64,000 nucleotides of DNA from Enterococcus canis NBRC 100695 (lineage in GTDB: Bacteria; Bacillota; Bacilli; Lactobacillales; Enterococcaceae), in the NCBI RefSeq assembly GCF_001544375.1, contig NZ_BCQJ01000002.1, positions 339,580 through 403,579 on the forward strand, read 5' to 3'. The notes beneath the pieces were generated by a model. That model made no database searches. It saw nothing but the letters and a program-made list of their open reading frames with translations, and was not told where the DNA came from. Every line of letters begins with the position of its first letter. Position 1 is the first letter of the stretch. This document shows, piece after piece, positions 8,767-18,401 of this stretch. Both the position numbers and the translations under genes were made by a program.

Positions 8767-9015
8767 ATTATAAAATTTACGTTTTCTATTTTATAGTAAT
8801 ATATGATTTAATTCTAACAGATTATTGCGTACACTGCATGATACATCTGGCCCATAGTATTTATTTAGCCGATTGATAGCTGTGCTATTTGAGCTAATAT
8901 AAGCAATCATTATTCTTCAAAATTGAATCATAGCCTCCAATGTGAACTTGAGGTTTTGATTTGACTGAAAGCTTTCTGGAACCACTCGCATAGCAGGTGA
9001 TTTTCATACATATAA
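8767..9015. other. Intergenic stretch between the IS and eno terminator
   Basis: No recognisable gene. It contains a 39-codon minus-strand reading frame (8791-8910, starting MIAYISSNSTAINRLNKYYG) with no clear ribosome site and no recognised family. It may be the remnant of a gene cut by insertion or deletion. Confidence 0.5.
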
Positions 9016-9050
9016 TAAAAAAACCGCAGCATTTTCAGCTGCGGTTTTTG
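9016..9050 (-). terminator. Terminator of the glycolytic operon
   Basis: Strong hairpin (ACCGCAGC with GCTGCGGT, 7-base loop) with a T run on both strands, 50 bases after the eno stop; bidirectional in form. Confidence 0.9.
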
Positions 9051-9096
9051 CGTACGGGCACGCCTGTGGTTCAGACAGGTTGTATTTTAAAGGTGA

Positions 9097-10416
<1,320 letters not shown>

Positions 10417-10444
10417 TTATATACTAAGGGAAGTCCCTTGTTCC

Positions 10445-10473
10445 ATTGTAGTGGATATTGATAATTGGTGCAA
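10445..10473 (-). promoter_or_regulatory. Promoter of eno
   Basis: TTGCAC (10468-10473), 17-base spacer, TACAAT (10445-10450) on the minus strand, in the tpiA-eno gap. A small AAGGGA/TCCCTT hairpin (10427-10440) would lie near the 5' end of this transcript. Confidence 0.65.
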
Positions 10474-10478
10474 TTGTT

Positions 10479-11234
10479 TTATTTTACCGCGTTTAGTAAG
10501 GCTAAGAATGAATCTGGTTGTAAGCTAGCGCCGCCAACTAAAGCACCATCAACGTTTTCTTTTGCCATGTATTCTGCGATATTTTCTGGTTTAACAGAAC
10601 CGCCGTATTGGATACGAACAGCGTCGGCAACTTCACCATCATAGATTTTCGCAACAGTTTGACGAACCACACCACAGATTTCGTCTGCGATTTCAGCGTC
10701 GGCTGATTTACCAGTACCGATTGCCCAGATTGGTTCATAAGCAATCACCATGCTAGATACTTGACCAGGAGTCAAGCCGTCTAAGCCAGCTGTAATTTGA
10801 CCTTCGATCCATTCGGCTGTTTTACCAGCTTCATAAGTTTCTAAAGACTCCCCACAACATAAGATTGGTGTCATGCCATTTGCGAAGATTGCTTTGGCTT
10901 TTTGATTGATTTCTGCATCTGTTTCGTGGAAATATTCACGACGTTCTGAGTGACCAATGATCACATATTGCACGCCAAGGTCAGCGATAGCTGCTGGTGA
11001 GTTTTCACCAGTGTAGGCTCCTTCGTTTTCCCAGAAGCAGTTTTGAGCAGATAATTGTACGTCAGAATCTTTCAAGCTCCAAGCTAATGGTGCTAAGAAC
11101 AAAGCAGGTGAACCGATCACAGAATCCACAACGTCTTTTGAAGGAACAGCAGTTTTTACTGCTTCCGCAAAGCTTTGTGCTTCTGATAATGTTTTGTTCA
11201 TTTTCCAGTTTCCGGCAATAATTGGTTTACGCAT
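10479..11234 (-). CDS. tpiA: Triosephosphate isomerase
   Basis: 251 residues. Interconverts dihydroxyacetone phosphate and glyceraldehyde 3-phosphate. Catalytic residues are visible in their usual motifs: the lysine in GNWKMN near residue 12, the histidine in [10 protein letters not shown], and the glutamate in [12 protein letters not shown], followed by the phosphate-binding YGGSV and GALVGGASL. It follows pgk by about 40 bases and has GGAG upstream of its ATG, so it belongs to the CggR-controlled operon. Confidence 0.98.
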   Translation of the reverse strand: MRKPIIAGNWKMNKTLSEAQSFAEAVKTAVPSKDVVDSVIGSPALFLAPLAWSLKDSDVQLSAQNCFWENEGAYTGENSPAAIADLGVQYVIIGHSERREYFHETDAEINQKAKAIFANGMTPILCCGESLETYEAGKTAEWIEGQITAGLDGLTPGQVSSMVIAYEPIWAIGTGKSADAEIADEICGVVRQTVAKIYDGEVADAVRIQYGGSVKPENIAEYMAKENVDGALVGGASLQPDSFLALLNAVK

Positions 11235-11273
11235 GCATCAAGCACTCCTTTTCCCATCAATGGGTAATTTGAC

Positions 11274-12464
11274 TTATTTGTCGTTGATTGCTGCTAATCC
11301 AGGTAATTCTTTACCTTCTAATAATTCAAGACTAGCACCGCCACCAGTTGAGATGTGGGTGAATTTGTCTGCAAAGCCTAATTGTTCAGCTGCAGCAGCA
11401 GAGTCGCCACCACCGATGATTGTTGTTGCGCCTTCCAAGTTTGCGATTGCTTCACATACACCGATTGTACCGCGTGCGAAGTTGCTCATTTCGAATACGC
11501 CCATAGGTCCGTTCCAAACCACTGTTTTTGCACCTTCTAATGTTTGTGCAAACAATGCGATTGTTTCAGGACCAATGTCTAAGCCCATTTGACCAACTGG
11601 CACGTCACCAGTATGTTCTTCAGTTGGTACGTCATTTGAGAATTCAGCAGCTGTGATAGAGTCCACTGGTAAGACGATTTTGTCGCCAGCTTTTTCTAGT
11701 AAGCTTTTCGCTAATTCAACTTTGTCCGCTTCTACTAAAGAGTTTCCAATTTCCATTCCTTTAGCTTTGTAGAAAGTATAAGTCATACCGCCACCAATCA
11801 AAATTTTGTCCGCTTTAGGGATCAAGTTTTCGATTACACCGATTTTGTCAGAAACTTTCGCACCACCAAGGATGGCAATCATAGGACGTTTAGGGTCTTC
11901 GACAGCTTCGCCGATAAATTTGATTTCTTTTTCCATTAGGAAGCCAGCTACTGTTGGGATACCAGTTGAAGCAATCCCTACGTTAGAAGCATGGGCACGG
12001 TGAGCTGTACCAAAAGCGTCGTTTACAAATACGTCGCCTAGAGAAGCCCAATATTTACCTAATTCTGGATCGTTTTTGCTTTCTTTCTTGCCGTCGACAT
12101 CTTCAAAACGAGTGTTTTCAAAGACTAATACGTCGCCGTCTTTCATGTCAGCAATTGCGTCTTCCAATTCTTTACCGCGAGTTTCAGGAACAAAGGTTAC
12201 GTCTTTTCCTAATAATTCGCCTAGGCGTTTGGCTACAGGTGCTAAAGATTTACCTGCTTTGTCTTCTTCGGTTTTCACACGACCTAAGTGAGAGAATAGG
12301 ATCGCTTTACCACCTTGATCCATCACGTATTGGATCGTAGGTAGCGCCGCTTTGATACGAGTGTCATCAGTGATCACGCCATCTTTCAAAGGGACATTGA
12401 AGTCTACGCGGACAAGGACTTTCTTATCTTTTAAGTCGATGTCTTTTACGGTCATTTTTGCCAT
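11274..12464 (-). CDS. pgk: Phosphoglycerate kinase
   Basis: 396 residues. Transfers phosphate from 1,3-bisphosphoglycerate to ADP. Seen: [11 protein letters not shown] near the N-terminus, HLGRVK, the [15 protein letters not shown] segment, and the nucleotide-binding [14 protein letters not shown] near the end. The start at 12464 ([11 protein letters not shown]) has AGGAGG 10 bases upstream; a longer reading to 12506 has no better signal. A terminator-like hairpin lies between gap and this gene, which probably makes pgk less abundant than gap. Confidence 0.97.
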   Translation of the reverse strand: MAKMTVKDIDLKDKKVLVRVDFNVPLKDGVITDDTRIKAALPTIQYVMDQGGKAILFSHLGRVKTEEDKAGKSLAPVAKRLGELLGKDVTFVPETRGKELEDAIADMKDGDVLVFENTRFEDVDGKKESKNDPELGKYWASLGDVFVNDAFGTAHRAHASNVGIASTGIPTVAGFLMEKEIKFIGEAVEDPKRPMIAILGGAKVSDKIGVIENLIPKADKILIGGGMTYTFYKAKGMEIGNSLVEADKVELAKSLLEKAGDKIVLPVDSITAAEFSNDVPTEEHTGDVPVGQMGLDIGPETIALFAQTLEGAKTVVWNGPMGVFEMSNFARGTIGVCEAIANLEGATTIIGGGDSAAAAEQLGFADKFTHISTGGGASLELLEGKELPGLAAINDK

Positions 12465-12564
12465 AAATCTTTTGCCTCCTAAATATTTATCCGGTTGCCC
12501 GGTCATACGCTTTATTATAACTCTTTGAAATCAGGCTGAAAAAGATTTCGACCCGATTTCAAAG

Positions 12565-12597
12565 AAAAAGCGGAGAAGCGCGTCGCTTCCCCGCTTG
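12565..12597 (-). terminator. Hairpin with T run between gap and pgk
   Basis: On the minus strand AGCGGGGAAGCG pairs with CGCTTCTCCGCT and is followed by TTTTTC. It lies inside the operon, so it probably acts as a partial terminator or an mRNA 3'-end stabiliser for gap transcripts. Confidence 0.7.
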
Positions 12598-12634
12598 CTC
12601 AAGCTTCGTCCTCAGCTGTCTTTAAGAGAAAATC

Positions 12635-13636
12635 TTAAAGTTTAGCAAAGTATTCCAAAGTACGAACTAATTGTGCAGTGTAAGACATTTCGTTGTCATA
12701 CCAAGCAACAGTTTTCACTAATTGTTTGCCATCAACAGTCAATACTTTAGTTTGAGTTTCGTCGAATAATGAACCGTAAGTCATACCCACGATATCAGAA
12801 GAAACGATTTCGTCTACATTGTAGCCGAATGATTCGTTTGAAGCTTCTTTCATCGCTGCATTTACTTCGTCAGCAGTAACTTCTGTGTTAAGAACAGTTA
12901 CTAATTCAGTTAATGAACCTGTTGCAACAGGAACACGTTGTGCAGCTCCGTCTAATTTACCGTTCAATTCTGGGATTACTAAGCCGATCGCTTTAGCAGC
13001 ACCAGTTGTGTTAGGAACGATGTTTTCTGCAGCGGCACGAGCACGACGGAAGTCACCTTTAGGGTGTGGTCCATCAAGAGTCATTTGGTCGCCAGTGTAA
13101 GCGTGGATAGTTGTCATCAAGCCTTCGATAACGCCAAATTTGTCGTTTAATGCTTTAGCCATAGGAGCTAAACAGTTAGTAGTACAAGATGCACCTGAGA
13201 TAACTGTTTCTTTACCAGTTAATGTTTCATGGTTTGTGTTGTAAACGATTGTTGGTACGTCGTTTCCACCAGGAGCTGTAATAATAACGCGTTTAGCGCC
13301 ACCTTTTAAGTGTAATTCAGCTTTTTCTTTAGATGTGAAGAAACCAGTTGATTCCAACACGATATCTACGCCTAGTTCGCCCCAAGGTAATTCTTCAGGG
13401 TTACGGTTAGATAATACTTTAACTTCTTTGCCGTTAACGTTGAAAGAACCATCGTGAACTTCAACTGTTCCGTTGAAACGTCCTTGAGTTGTGTCATATT
13501 TTAACAAGTGAGCTAACATTTTAGCGTCTGTTAAGTCGTTGATTGCAACCACTTCTAATCCTTCTACATCTTGGATACGGCGGAATGCTAAACGTCCGAT
13601 ACGTCCAAAACCATTGATACCTACTTTAACTGTCAT
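12635..13636 (-). CDS. gap: Glyceraldehyde-3-phosphate dehydrogenase
   Basis: 333 residues. Oxidises glyceraldehyde 3-phosphate with NAD+ and phosphate. Seen: the Rossmann start [16 protein letters not shown], the catalytic cysteine in [19 protein letters not shown], and the C-terminal [11 protein letters not shown]. The start at 13636 (MTVKVGING) follows AAGGAGG by about 9 bases; the longer reading to 13663 adds an unlike-family leader. It lies 57 bases after cggR and is the first catabolic gene under CggR. Confidence 0.98.
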   Translation of the reverse strand: MTVKVGINGFGRIGRLAFRRIQDVEGLEVVAINDLTDAKMLAHLLKYDTTQGRFNGTVEVHDGSFNVNGKEVKVLSNRNPEELPWGELGVDIVLESTGFFTSKEKAELHLKGGAKRVIITAPGGNDVPTIVYNTNHETLTGKETVISGASCTTNCLAPMAKALNDKFGVIEGLMTTIHAYTGDQMTLDGPHPKGDFRRARAAAENIVPNTTGAAKAIGLVIPELNGKLDGAAQRVPVATGSLTELVTVLNTEVTADEVNAAMKEASNESFGYNVDEIVSSDIVGMTYGSLFDETQTKVLTVDGKQLVKTVAWYDNEMSYTAQLVRTLEYFAKL

Positions 13637-13693
13637 TAAAGATTTCCTCCTTATGAAAATCAAAAATTTATTTTAAAGGGTCACCCCTTAAAA

Positions 13694-14728
13694 TCATTCA
13701 TTAGCCGCTAAAATCGAATTTGCTGCAGCTTCGTCCGTAATCAGCCAAGTCTGTTTCGGTGCGCTCTTCATATACGCCTCGATGGCTTTAGCTTTTGATT
13801 TGCCTCCCGCTACTGCGAAGACATGTGGCACTTTTTGGACATTGCTGAGTGTTAGTCCAATCCGCGGGACTTTGTAAACGATGTTGCCTTCCTGGTCAAA
13901 GAAATAACCAAAGGATTCAGCCACCGCTTTTTTTTGCTTCAGCATTGCAAGTTCTTCCGCTGACATTTTTCGACGCCCTGCCATATGCAAGGCCCGACCA
14001 ATGCTGTGGATTACTACGTTTGCTTTGCCGATTAGCTCCAAGACTTCTTGGATCATAGGTTCCTGAATCAACGTACGATAAGTTTCATCGGACAATTGCT
14101 CTGGAACATACAGCGCACGATGTTGTCCGCCAGTTTTAGCCGCCATTACGGCGCTAACTGAATTGGCTTGCACCGTCACGGCTTCCCCAATTCCGCCTCG
14201 TGCTGGTACAAATAGGTTGTGTCGCTGTGCTGTTTCCAATGGTTCTAAGGATTCCGCCACCACTGCCATAGTGGTACCGCCCATTACCGCGATGATATTC
14301 TGACCTTCCGGTAAGACCGTTGCCAAACTATTTTGCAGTAACTCACCAAACTCATTTAAAACTTTCGGTTGCACATCACAATCACCGGCAGCTACGAGAC
14401 ACTTGGCGATGCCAAAGTGTTCAGCTAGTTCTTTTTCGATCTGTTGCATCCCCAGCATCTGATCCATGACTTCTTCCAGATTTTGATAAGCTGTAAAGCC
14501 TTTTTCTGTCAGCATCATGCCATTTTTTGAGGCATCGATCAACCCGATCGACTTCAAAAAATCAGTTTCCGTTCGCAAAACCCGTTCAGTAGAACCCATT
14601 TTTTGAGCCAAGGCGCGACGGCCAATTGGCTGCATCCAATAGATATGACGCAAAATTGCAAAACGCTTCTGTAGGACTTCTAACAAATCTGGAGCAACAG
14701 CTTCGATCAATTTTAAATCTTTGTGCAT
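13694..14728 (-). CDS. cggR: Central glycolytic genes regulator CggR
   Basis: 344 residues, SorC/DeoR-type repressor of the gap operon whose effector in Bacillus subtilis is fructose 1,6-bisphosphate. Seen: an N-terminal winged helix (RFAILRHIYWMQPIGRRALAQKMGSTERVLRTETDFL) and a sugar-phosphate-binding domain with VMGGTTMAVVAESL and VLGLTLSNVQ-like segments. The ATG at 14728 follows GGAGGAG by about 6 bases. A longer GTG reading to 14782 would run through the operator (14746-14781) and is rejected. First gene of the glycolytic operon, so it autoregulates. Confidence 0.95.
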   Translation of the reverse strand: MHKDLKLIEAVAPDLLEVLQKRFAILRHIYWMQPIGRRALAQKMGSTERVLRTETDFLKSIGLIDASKNGMMLTEKGFTAYQNLEEVMDQMLGMQQIEKELAEHFGIAKCLVAAGDCDVQPKVLNEFGELLQNSLATVLPEGQNIIAVMGGTTMAVVAESLEPLETAQRHNLFVPARGGIGEAVTVQANSVSAVMAAKTGGQHRALYVPEQLSDETYRTLIQEPMIQEVLELIGKANVVIHSIGRALHMAGRRKMSAEELAMLKQKKAVAESFGYFFDQEGNIVYKVPRIGLTLSNVQKVPHVFAVAGGKSKAKAIEAYMKSAPKQTWLITDEAAANSILAANE

Positions 14729-14745
14729 GATTTGCTCCTCCGTTG

Positions 14746-14781
14746 GTCGTTTTTTGTCCACAGTAGACTTTTTCCGACCCA
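14746..14781 (-). promoter_or_regulatory. CggR operator, tandem sites
   Basis: On the minus strand TGGGTC-N6-AGTC-N4-GTGGAC-N6-CGAC. Element lengths and spacings (6, 6, 4, 4, 6, 6, 4) equal those of the Bacillus subtilis tandem CggR operator (CGGGAC-N6-TGTC-N4-CGGGAC-N6-TGTC), with several base changes. It sits 18 bases upstream of the cggR start. Confidence 0.75.
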
Positions 14782-14873
14782 CTAACCTTAAAAAAATAAA
14801 ATTGACATTCTTCCTTGCATTAAATCAAAGTATCTTTATCAATCTCACAAAAGTAATTCTAACAGTTTTAGGT

Positions 14874-14917
14874 AAAAAAAACAAGAAAAGAGCATGCTTT
14901 TTTTGCTCTTTTCTTGT
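14874..14917 (-). terminator. Terminator of rpoN
   Basis: ACAAGAAAAGAGCA pairs across a short T-rich loop with its complement, followed by a run of T on the minus strand, just after the rpoN stop. Confidence 0.85.
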
Positions 14918-14919
14918 GA

Positions 14920-16227
14920 CTACTCAAATCGCTTGCGCTTCGAGGAAGATGGGATGTGTAACTGATCGCGATATTTGGCAACAGTACGGCGCGATAGCTC
15001 GATACCTTTAGTCGCCAACAGCTCGACTATTTTTTGATCTGACAGGGGCTTTTGCTTATTTTCAGCATCAATCAGCTCCTGTAGGGCTTGTCTGGTGGTA
15101 TCAACAGATAAGTCTTCTCCACCGGAAGCATGGGTAAAGAAACTCCGCAACTCATATACCCCGAATGGCGTTTCTAAATACTTGCCATTGACTGCCCGAC
15201 TAATGGTGGACTCATGGAGACCCAGTTCTTCAGCAATTTCTTTCAACTGCATCGGTTTTAATGGTCGTGTCGTTTCAGCAAAAAAGTTCGGCTGTCTTTC
15301 CAAGATTGCTTGACCAACGCGCATAATCGTATCCCCACGCTGTTCAATTGTCTTGGTGATCCAATCAAATTCCTGTTTCTTTTCTTTCAAATACTTCTGA
15401 ACTTCTGGATCGTTGGTTTGGCTCATTTTCTCAAAGTAGCGGCTTTGTAGCTTCACATTGGGCATGCTCCGACGGTTGGACCGCAGTTGCCAGCCTTCTG
15501 GCGTATCCAAAAGCGTCAAATCTGGCACAATGTATAACCCTTCCGGTGCCCCAAAGGCCGCTCCTGGCGCTGGACTCAATGACCGGACATAATCAAAAAT
15601 CAACTGAACCTGCGGCAAATCAATCTGATATTTTTTAGCAATTTCTGGCCACTTGCGTTGAACAAAGGGTTCGAAATCTTCTTCTAATATAATGTAGGCT
15701 AGCTCTGGTGCCTGTTGATCCCGTTCTGTTTGCAGCATTAGAGATTCTTGCAGGCTACGGGCGCCGACGCCGGCTGGATCCAATTGTTGCAACAGTGTCA
15801 AGGCATCTAACATTTGAATCGGGGTCGCCCCCGTTTGCTTCTGGGCCTCCTCCAACGTTGTGGTCAAATAGCCATTCAAATCGACGAACTCAACTAAATA
15901 AAGCACTAGCCGCCGCAATTCCGTATCACGATAGTTCAGATGAATCTGTTCAATCAAAGACTCAAACAAGGAGCCATGCTGATCGGGAATTTGACTTAGA
16001 TAGGTCTGACTATCACCAGCTGGCGCTGAACTAGCCAGTGCCGCCACGTTAGATTCCTCTTGAACTTCTAGTAGGGGGTTCTCTAAGGACTTTTCTGCAA
16101 CGAAACGCCACAGTTCTTCTGTATTATATTGGAGAATTTGAATGGATTGTTGCAGCTCTTGAGTCATAGCTAGGCGCTGTGATTGTTGCTGTTGCTGCTT
16201 TTGTTGAAATTGTTGTTGAAATTTCAA
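14920..16227 (-). CDS. rpoN: RNA polymerase sigma-54 factor
   Basis: 435 residues. Directs RNA polymerase to -24/-12 promoters and needs an enhancer-binding activator; in enterococci these usually control phosphotransferase systems. Region I is glutamine-rich (MKFQQQFQQKQQQQQSQRLAMTQELQQSIQIL). The core-binding and helix-turn-helix segments (LHESTISRAVNGKYLETPFGVYELRSFF) and the RpoN box SRRTVAKYRDQLHIPSS close the protein. Start is a TTG with GGGGAG 8 bases upstream. No activator or clear -24/-12 promoter was found in this window, so its targets lie elsewhere. Confidence 0.96.
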   Translation of the reverse strand: MKFQQQFQQKQQQQQSQRLAMTQELQQSIQILQYNTEELWRFVAEKSLENPLLEVQEESNVAALASSAPAGDSQTYLSQIPDQHGSLFESLIEQIHLNYRDTELRRLVLYLVEFVDLNGYLTTTLEEAQKQTGATPIQMLDALTLLQQLDPAGVGARSLQESLMLQTERDQQAPELAYIILEEDFEPFVQRKWPEIAKKYQIDLPQVQLIFDYVRSLSPAPGAAFGAPEGLYIVPDLTLLDTPEGWQLRSNRRSMPNVKLQSRYFEKMSQTNDPEVQKYLKEKKQEFDWITKTIEQRGDTIMRVGQAILERQPNFFAETTRPLKPMQLKEIAEELGLHESTISRAVNGKYLETPFGVYELRSFFTHASGGEDLSVDTTRQALQELIDAENKQKPLSDQKIVELLATKGIELSRRTVAKYRDQLHIPSSSKRKRFE

Positions 16228-16247
16228 AAAAATTCTCCCCTTTCGAC

Positions 16248-16276
16248 TTGTTTTTTTATGACAGATAGGCTAAACT
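16248..16276 (+). promoter_or_regulatory. Promoter of tRNA-Arg
   Basis: TTGTTT (16248-16253), 17-base spacer, TAAACT (16271-16276), 13 bases before the tRNA 5' end. Confidence 0.55.
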
Positions 16277-16289
16277 AATAATCGTGCTT

Positions 16290-16361
16290 GCGCCCTTAGT
16301 GTAGTGGATATCACGTAAGATTCCGGTTCTTGAGACGGGGGTTCGATTCCCTCAGGGCGCG
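16290..16361 (+). tRNA. tRNA-Arg (anticodon CCG)
   Basis: Full cloverleaf of 72 bases: acceptor GCGCCCT with AGGGCGC, discriminator G, anticodon stem TAAGA/TCTTG around loop TTCCGGT (anticodon CCG, reads CGG), T loop TTCGATT with a 5-base stem. CCA is not encoded. It stands alone, with its own promoter and terminator. Confidence 0.95.
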
Positions 16362-16366
16362 TAACG

Positions 16367-16396
16367 AAAGCGTTGGATAATCCAACGCTTTTTTTT
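16367..16396 (+). terminator. Terminator after tRNA-Arg
   Basis: AAAGCGTTGGA, four-base centre, matching complement, then eight T; also placed to end the convergent gene at 16401. Confidence 0.9.
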
Positions 16397-16400
16397 CGTC

Positions 16401-16919
16401 TTAAAAAGATTGTTTGACATAGGGCAACGGGCGGTTGCTCATGCGTTTCAGTTGGATTTTCTTTTCTTCAATCATTTCCACGAGGTCGTCGGAAAAGTTT
16501 TCCAGGATAACACGGCCGCCTTTATAGGTATAACCGCCAATTTCGGTTACTTCTTCTGGTGACAGCACAACTTTACGGTGCGCAATCTTTTTAAAAAACT
16601 CTTCTAATATATAGGTTGGCAAATAGAAATTATTTTGCGCCGCAAAACTTTGCAAATAAACAAACTCATCAATCGTGATATAACAGTCATCAAACGAATC
16701 AAAGCTCACATATTCCTCTAAAAACAGAGTCCGCTTTTGCAGAATTTCATTGATTTTTTTGTTTAACAAATTAATTGTTTCGATCTCTTTTACTTTATGT
16801 TCCAGCTCGCGACGCTTGGCATCCCGACGTTGATCATACGATGATTGTAGTACTACCGCACCCAACATTAGCAGTGCCCCTACTGCCACGCCTATTAACC
16901 CAATTACGAAATACAGCAT
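16401..16919 (-). CDS. Small membrane-anchored protein of unknown function
   Basis: 172 residues; not recognised. One N-terminal membrane segment (LYFVIGLIGVAVGALLMLGAVVL, residues about 2-24) is followed by a charged, coiled-coil-like stretch (RRDAKRRELEHKVKEIETINLLNKKINEILQK) and a soluble domain of about 110 residues, presumably cytoplasmic because the flanking residues after the segment are basic. The ATG at 16919 has AGGG 8 bases upstream; a GTG at 16928 is the alternative. It lies between tRNA-Arg and the clpP promoter, transcribed away from clpP. Confidence 0.7.
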   Translation of the reverse strand: MLYFVIGLIGVAVGALLMLGAVVLQSSYDQRRDAKRRELEHKVKEIETINLLNKKINEILQKRTLFLEEYVSFDSFDDCYITIDEFVYLQSFAAQNNFYLPTYILEEFFKKIAHRKVVLSPEEVTEIGGYTYKGGRVILENFSDDLVEMIEEKKIQLKRMSNRPLPYVKQSF

Positions 16920-17006
16920 TTGTTTCACCCTTCATCCTTTTTTATCAGTATAGCATATTTATCTTCTCACAAAACATAACTGCTTGGCAAATTCTTGATC
17001 AAACTA

Positions 17007-17023
17007 TTTGACCTTTATTGACC
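17007..17023 (+). promoter_or_regulatory. CtsR operator of clpP
   Basis: On the minus strand GGTCAAT-AAA-GGTCAAA, a near-perfect match to the CtsR heptad repeat (GGTCAAA-N3-GGTCAAA). It overlaps the -35 element and spacer of the clpP promoter, as expected for repression. Confidence 0.9.
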
Positions 17024-17036
17024 ATTCCGCTATACT
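17008..17036 (+). promoter_or_regulatory. Promoter of clpP
   Basis: TTGACC (17008-17013), 17-base spacer, TATACT (17031-17036). Near-consensus sigma-A promoter. Confidence 0.85.
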
Positions 17037-17104
17037 TTCTCTTAGGTACAAAACGAGCTTTGTGCTACAATGGTTTTGTACATTTTGACAAGGAGGAATT
17101 ACTC

Positions 17105-17698
17105 ATGAATTTAATCCCAACAGTTATCGAACAATCATCTCGTGGCGAAAGAGCCTACGACATTTACTCCCGTCTTTTGAAAGACCGTATCATTATGTTG
17201 AGCGGCCCAATTGACGACAACGTGTCCAACTCCGTTATCGCGCAGTTGCTCTTTTTAGACGCTCAAGATTCTGAAAAAGACATCTACTTATACATCAACT
17301 CTCCTGGTGGTAGCGTATCTGCCGGCTTGGCGATTTTTGACACCATGAACTTTATCAAAGCAGACGTGCAAACCATCGTTTTAGGGATGGCGGCTTCAAT
17401 GGGTAGCTTCTTATTAACTGCAGGTACTAAAGGCAAACGTTTCGCATTACCAAATGCTGAAATCATGATCCACCAACCATTAGGTGGCGCTCAAGGTCAA
17501 GCAACTGAAATCGAAATCGCTGCTCGTCACATCCTAGATACACGTACTCGTTTGAATACGATTTTATCTGAACGGACTGGACAACCTCTAGAAGTTATCG
17601 AACGCGACACTGATCGTGATAATTATATGACAGCGCAGCAAGCGAAAGATTATGGTTTGATTGATGACGTGATGGAAAACAGCAGTGCGTTAAACTAA
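17105..17698 (+). CDS. clpP: ATP-dependent Clp protease proteolytic subunit
   Basis: 197 residues. Serine peptidase that forms two stacked heptamers and degrades proteins delivered by ClpC, ClpE or ClpX. Catalytic triad positions are visible: Ser in [14 protein letters not shown], His in [16 protein letters not shown], Asp in [10 protein letters not shown]. The ATG at 17105 follows AAGGAGGA; an upstream in-frame start at 17018 lies inside the promoter and is rejected. Controlled by CtsR and probably heat-inducible. Monocistronic, with a terminator right after. Confidence 0.98.
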   Translation: MNLIPTVIEQSSRGERAYDIYSRLLKDRIIMLSGPIDDNVSNSVIAQLLFLDAQDSEKDIYLYINSPGGSVSAGLAIFDTMNFIKADVQTIVLGMAASMGSFLLTAGTKGKRFALPNAEIMIHQPLGGAQGQATEIEIAARHILDTRTRLNTILSERTGQPLEVIERDTDRDNYMTAQQAKDYGLIDDVMENSSALN

Positions 17699-17710
17699 AA
17701 TTGCAATTGG

Positions 17711-17744
17711 AAAGACTGGTCAGATTCATGATCAGTCTTTTTTT
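17711..17744 (+). terminator. Terminator of clpP
   Basis: AAGACTG-G-TCA pairs with TGA-T-CAGTCTT around a 6-base loop, then seven T. Confidence 0.9.
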
Positions 17745-17758
17745 ATAGGACTGATTGA

Positions 17759-17787
17759 TTGGCTTTTTAATCCCTTCCCGCTACAAT
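17759..17787 (+). promoter_or_regulatory. Promoter of the thioredoxin-fold gene
   Basis: TTGGCT (17759-17764), 17-base spacer, TACAAT (17782-17787), 20 bases before the start codon. Confidence 0.6.
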
Positions 17788-17807
17788 AAAAAGAGGAGGT
17801 GGCTAAC

Positions 17808-18326
17808 ATGGATATTTCGAACATCAAAGCAGCCGCAACAAATACTACTACAGGTTTAAAAATCGGTGCCGATGATGCACCAGTTAAACTAGTTGAATTT
17901 ATCAACGTCCGTTGTCCCTACTGTAAACAATGGTTTGAAGAGTCTAAAGAACTATTGGATCAATATATTGCCGAGGGTCGTTTACAACGGATCATCAAAC
18001 CTTTTAACAAAGAAAAGGAAAGCTTGCAACGGGGCAACGTCATGCATCGCTATTTAGATACCAACTTGCCTGAGAAAGGCTACGCCGCTTTAATGCAAAT
18101 GTTTATCACACAAAAAGACTGGCAAGATCTCTCTTTAGAGGAAGTGGCACGTTTTGCTGAGGACCGCTTGCAATTGGCACCTCAAGCAAATGAAGCGTTA
18201 CTAACAGACGTGGTCACTGAAGCCAACAATGCCAATATTCAATTTGTGCCAACCCTCATCATCAACGATCATATTTTTGATGAAGCAATCGAACCAGAGC
18301 TGTTAATTCAATATATCGAAGAGTAA
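17808..18326 (+). CDS. DsbA-family thioredoxin-fold protein
   Basis: 172 residues. A redox CPYC motif sits in FINVRCPYCKQWFEESKELL near residues 35-50, and VPTLIIND near 150 supplies the cis-proline loop of a thioredoxin fold with the helical insertion of DsbA/Thioredoxin_4 proteins. No signal peptide, so it acts in the cytoplasm, perhaps as a thiol oxidoreductase. ATG at 17808 has AGGAGG 8 bases upstream, better than the GTG at 17799. Single gene between two terminators. Substrate unknown. Confidence 0.85.
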   Translation: MDISNIKAAATNTTTGLKIGADDAPVKLVEFINVRCPYCKQWFEESKELLDQYIAEGRLQRIIKPFNKEKESLQRGNVMHRYLDTNLPEKGYAALMQMFITQKDWQDLSLEEVARFAEDRLQLAPQANEALLTDVVTEANNANIQFVPTLIINDHIFDEAIEPELLIQYIEE

Positions 18327-18334
18327 CTGGTAAC

Positions 18335-18387
18335 AAAAAATCTCCAAAAAGTTAAGGATTATCCTTAAGACTTTTTGGAGATTTTTT
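18335..18387. terminator. Bidirectional terminator
   Basis: Long, nearly perfect hairpin (AATCTCCAAAAAGT with ACTTTTTGGAGATT, interior TTAAGGAT/ATCCTTAA) with T runs on both strands. It serves the thioredoxin-fold gene and the converging whiA operon. Confidence 0.9.
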
Positions 18388-18401
18388 CGTACTCTTTAAA
18401 C

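Noticed and set aside
14729..14782. N-terminal extension of CggR from a GTG at 14782
   Set aside because: The extension lies within the operator, has no family match, and the ATG at 14728 has a strong ribosome site.
16290..16361. tRNA-Arg as an integration site for a mobile element
   Set aside because: No integrase, no repeated tRNA 3' end and no foreign-looking genes beside it.
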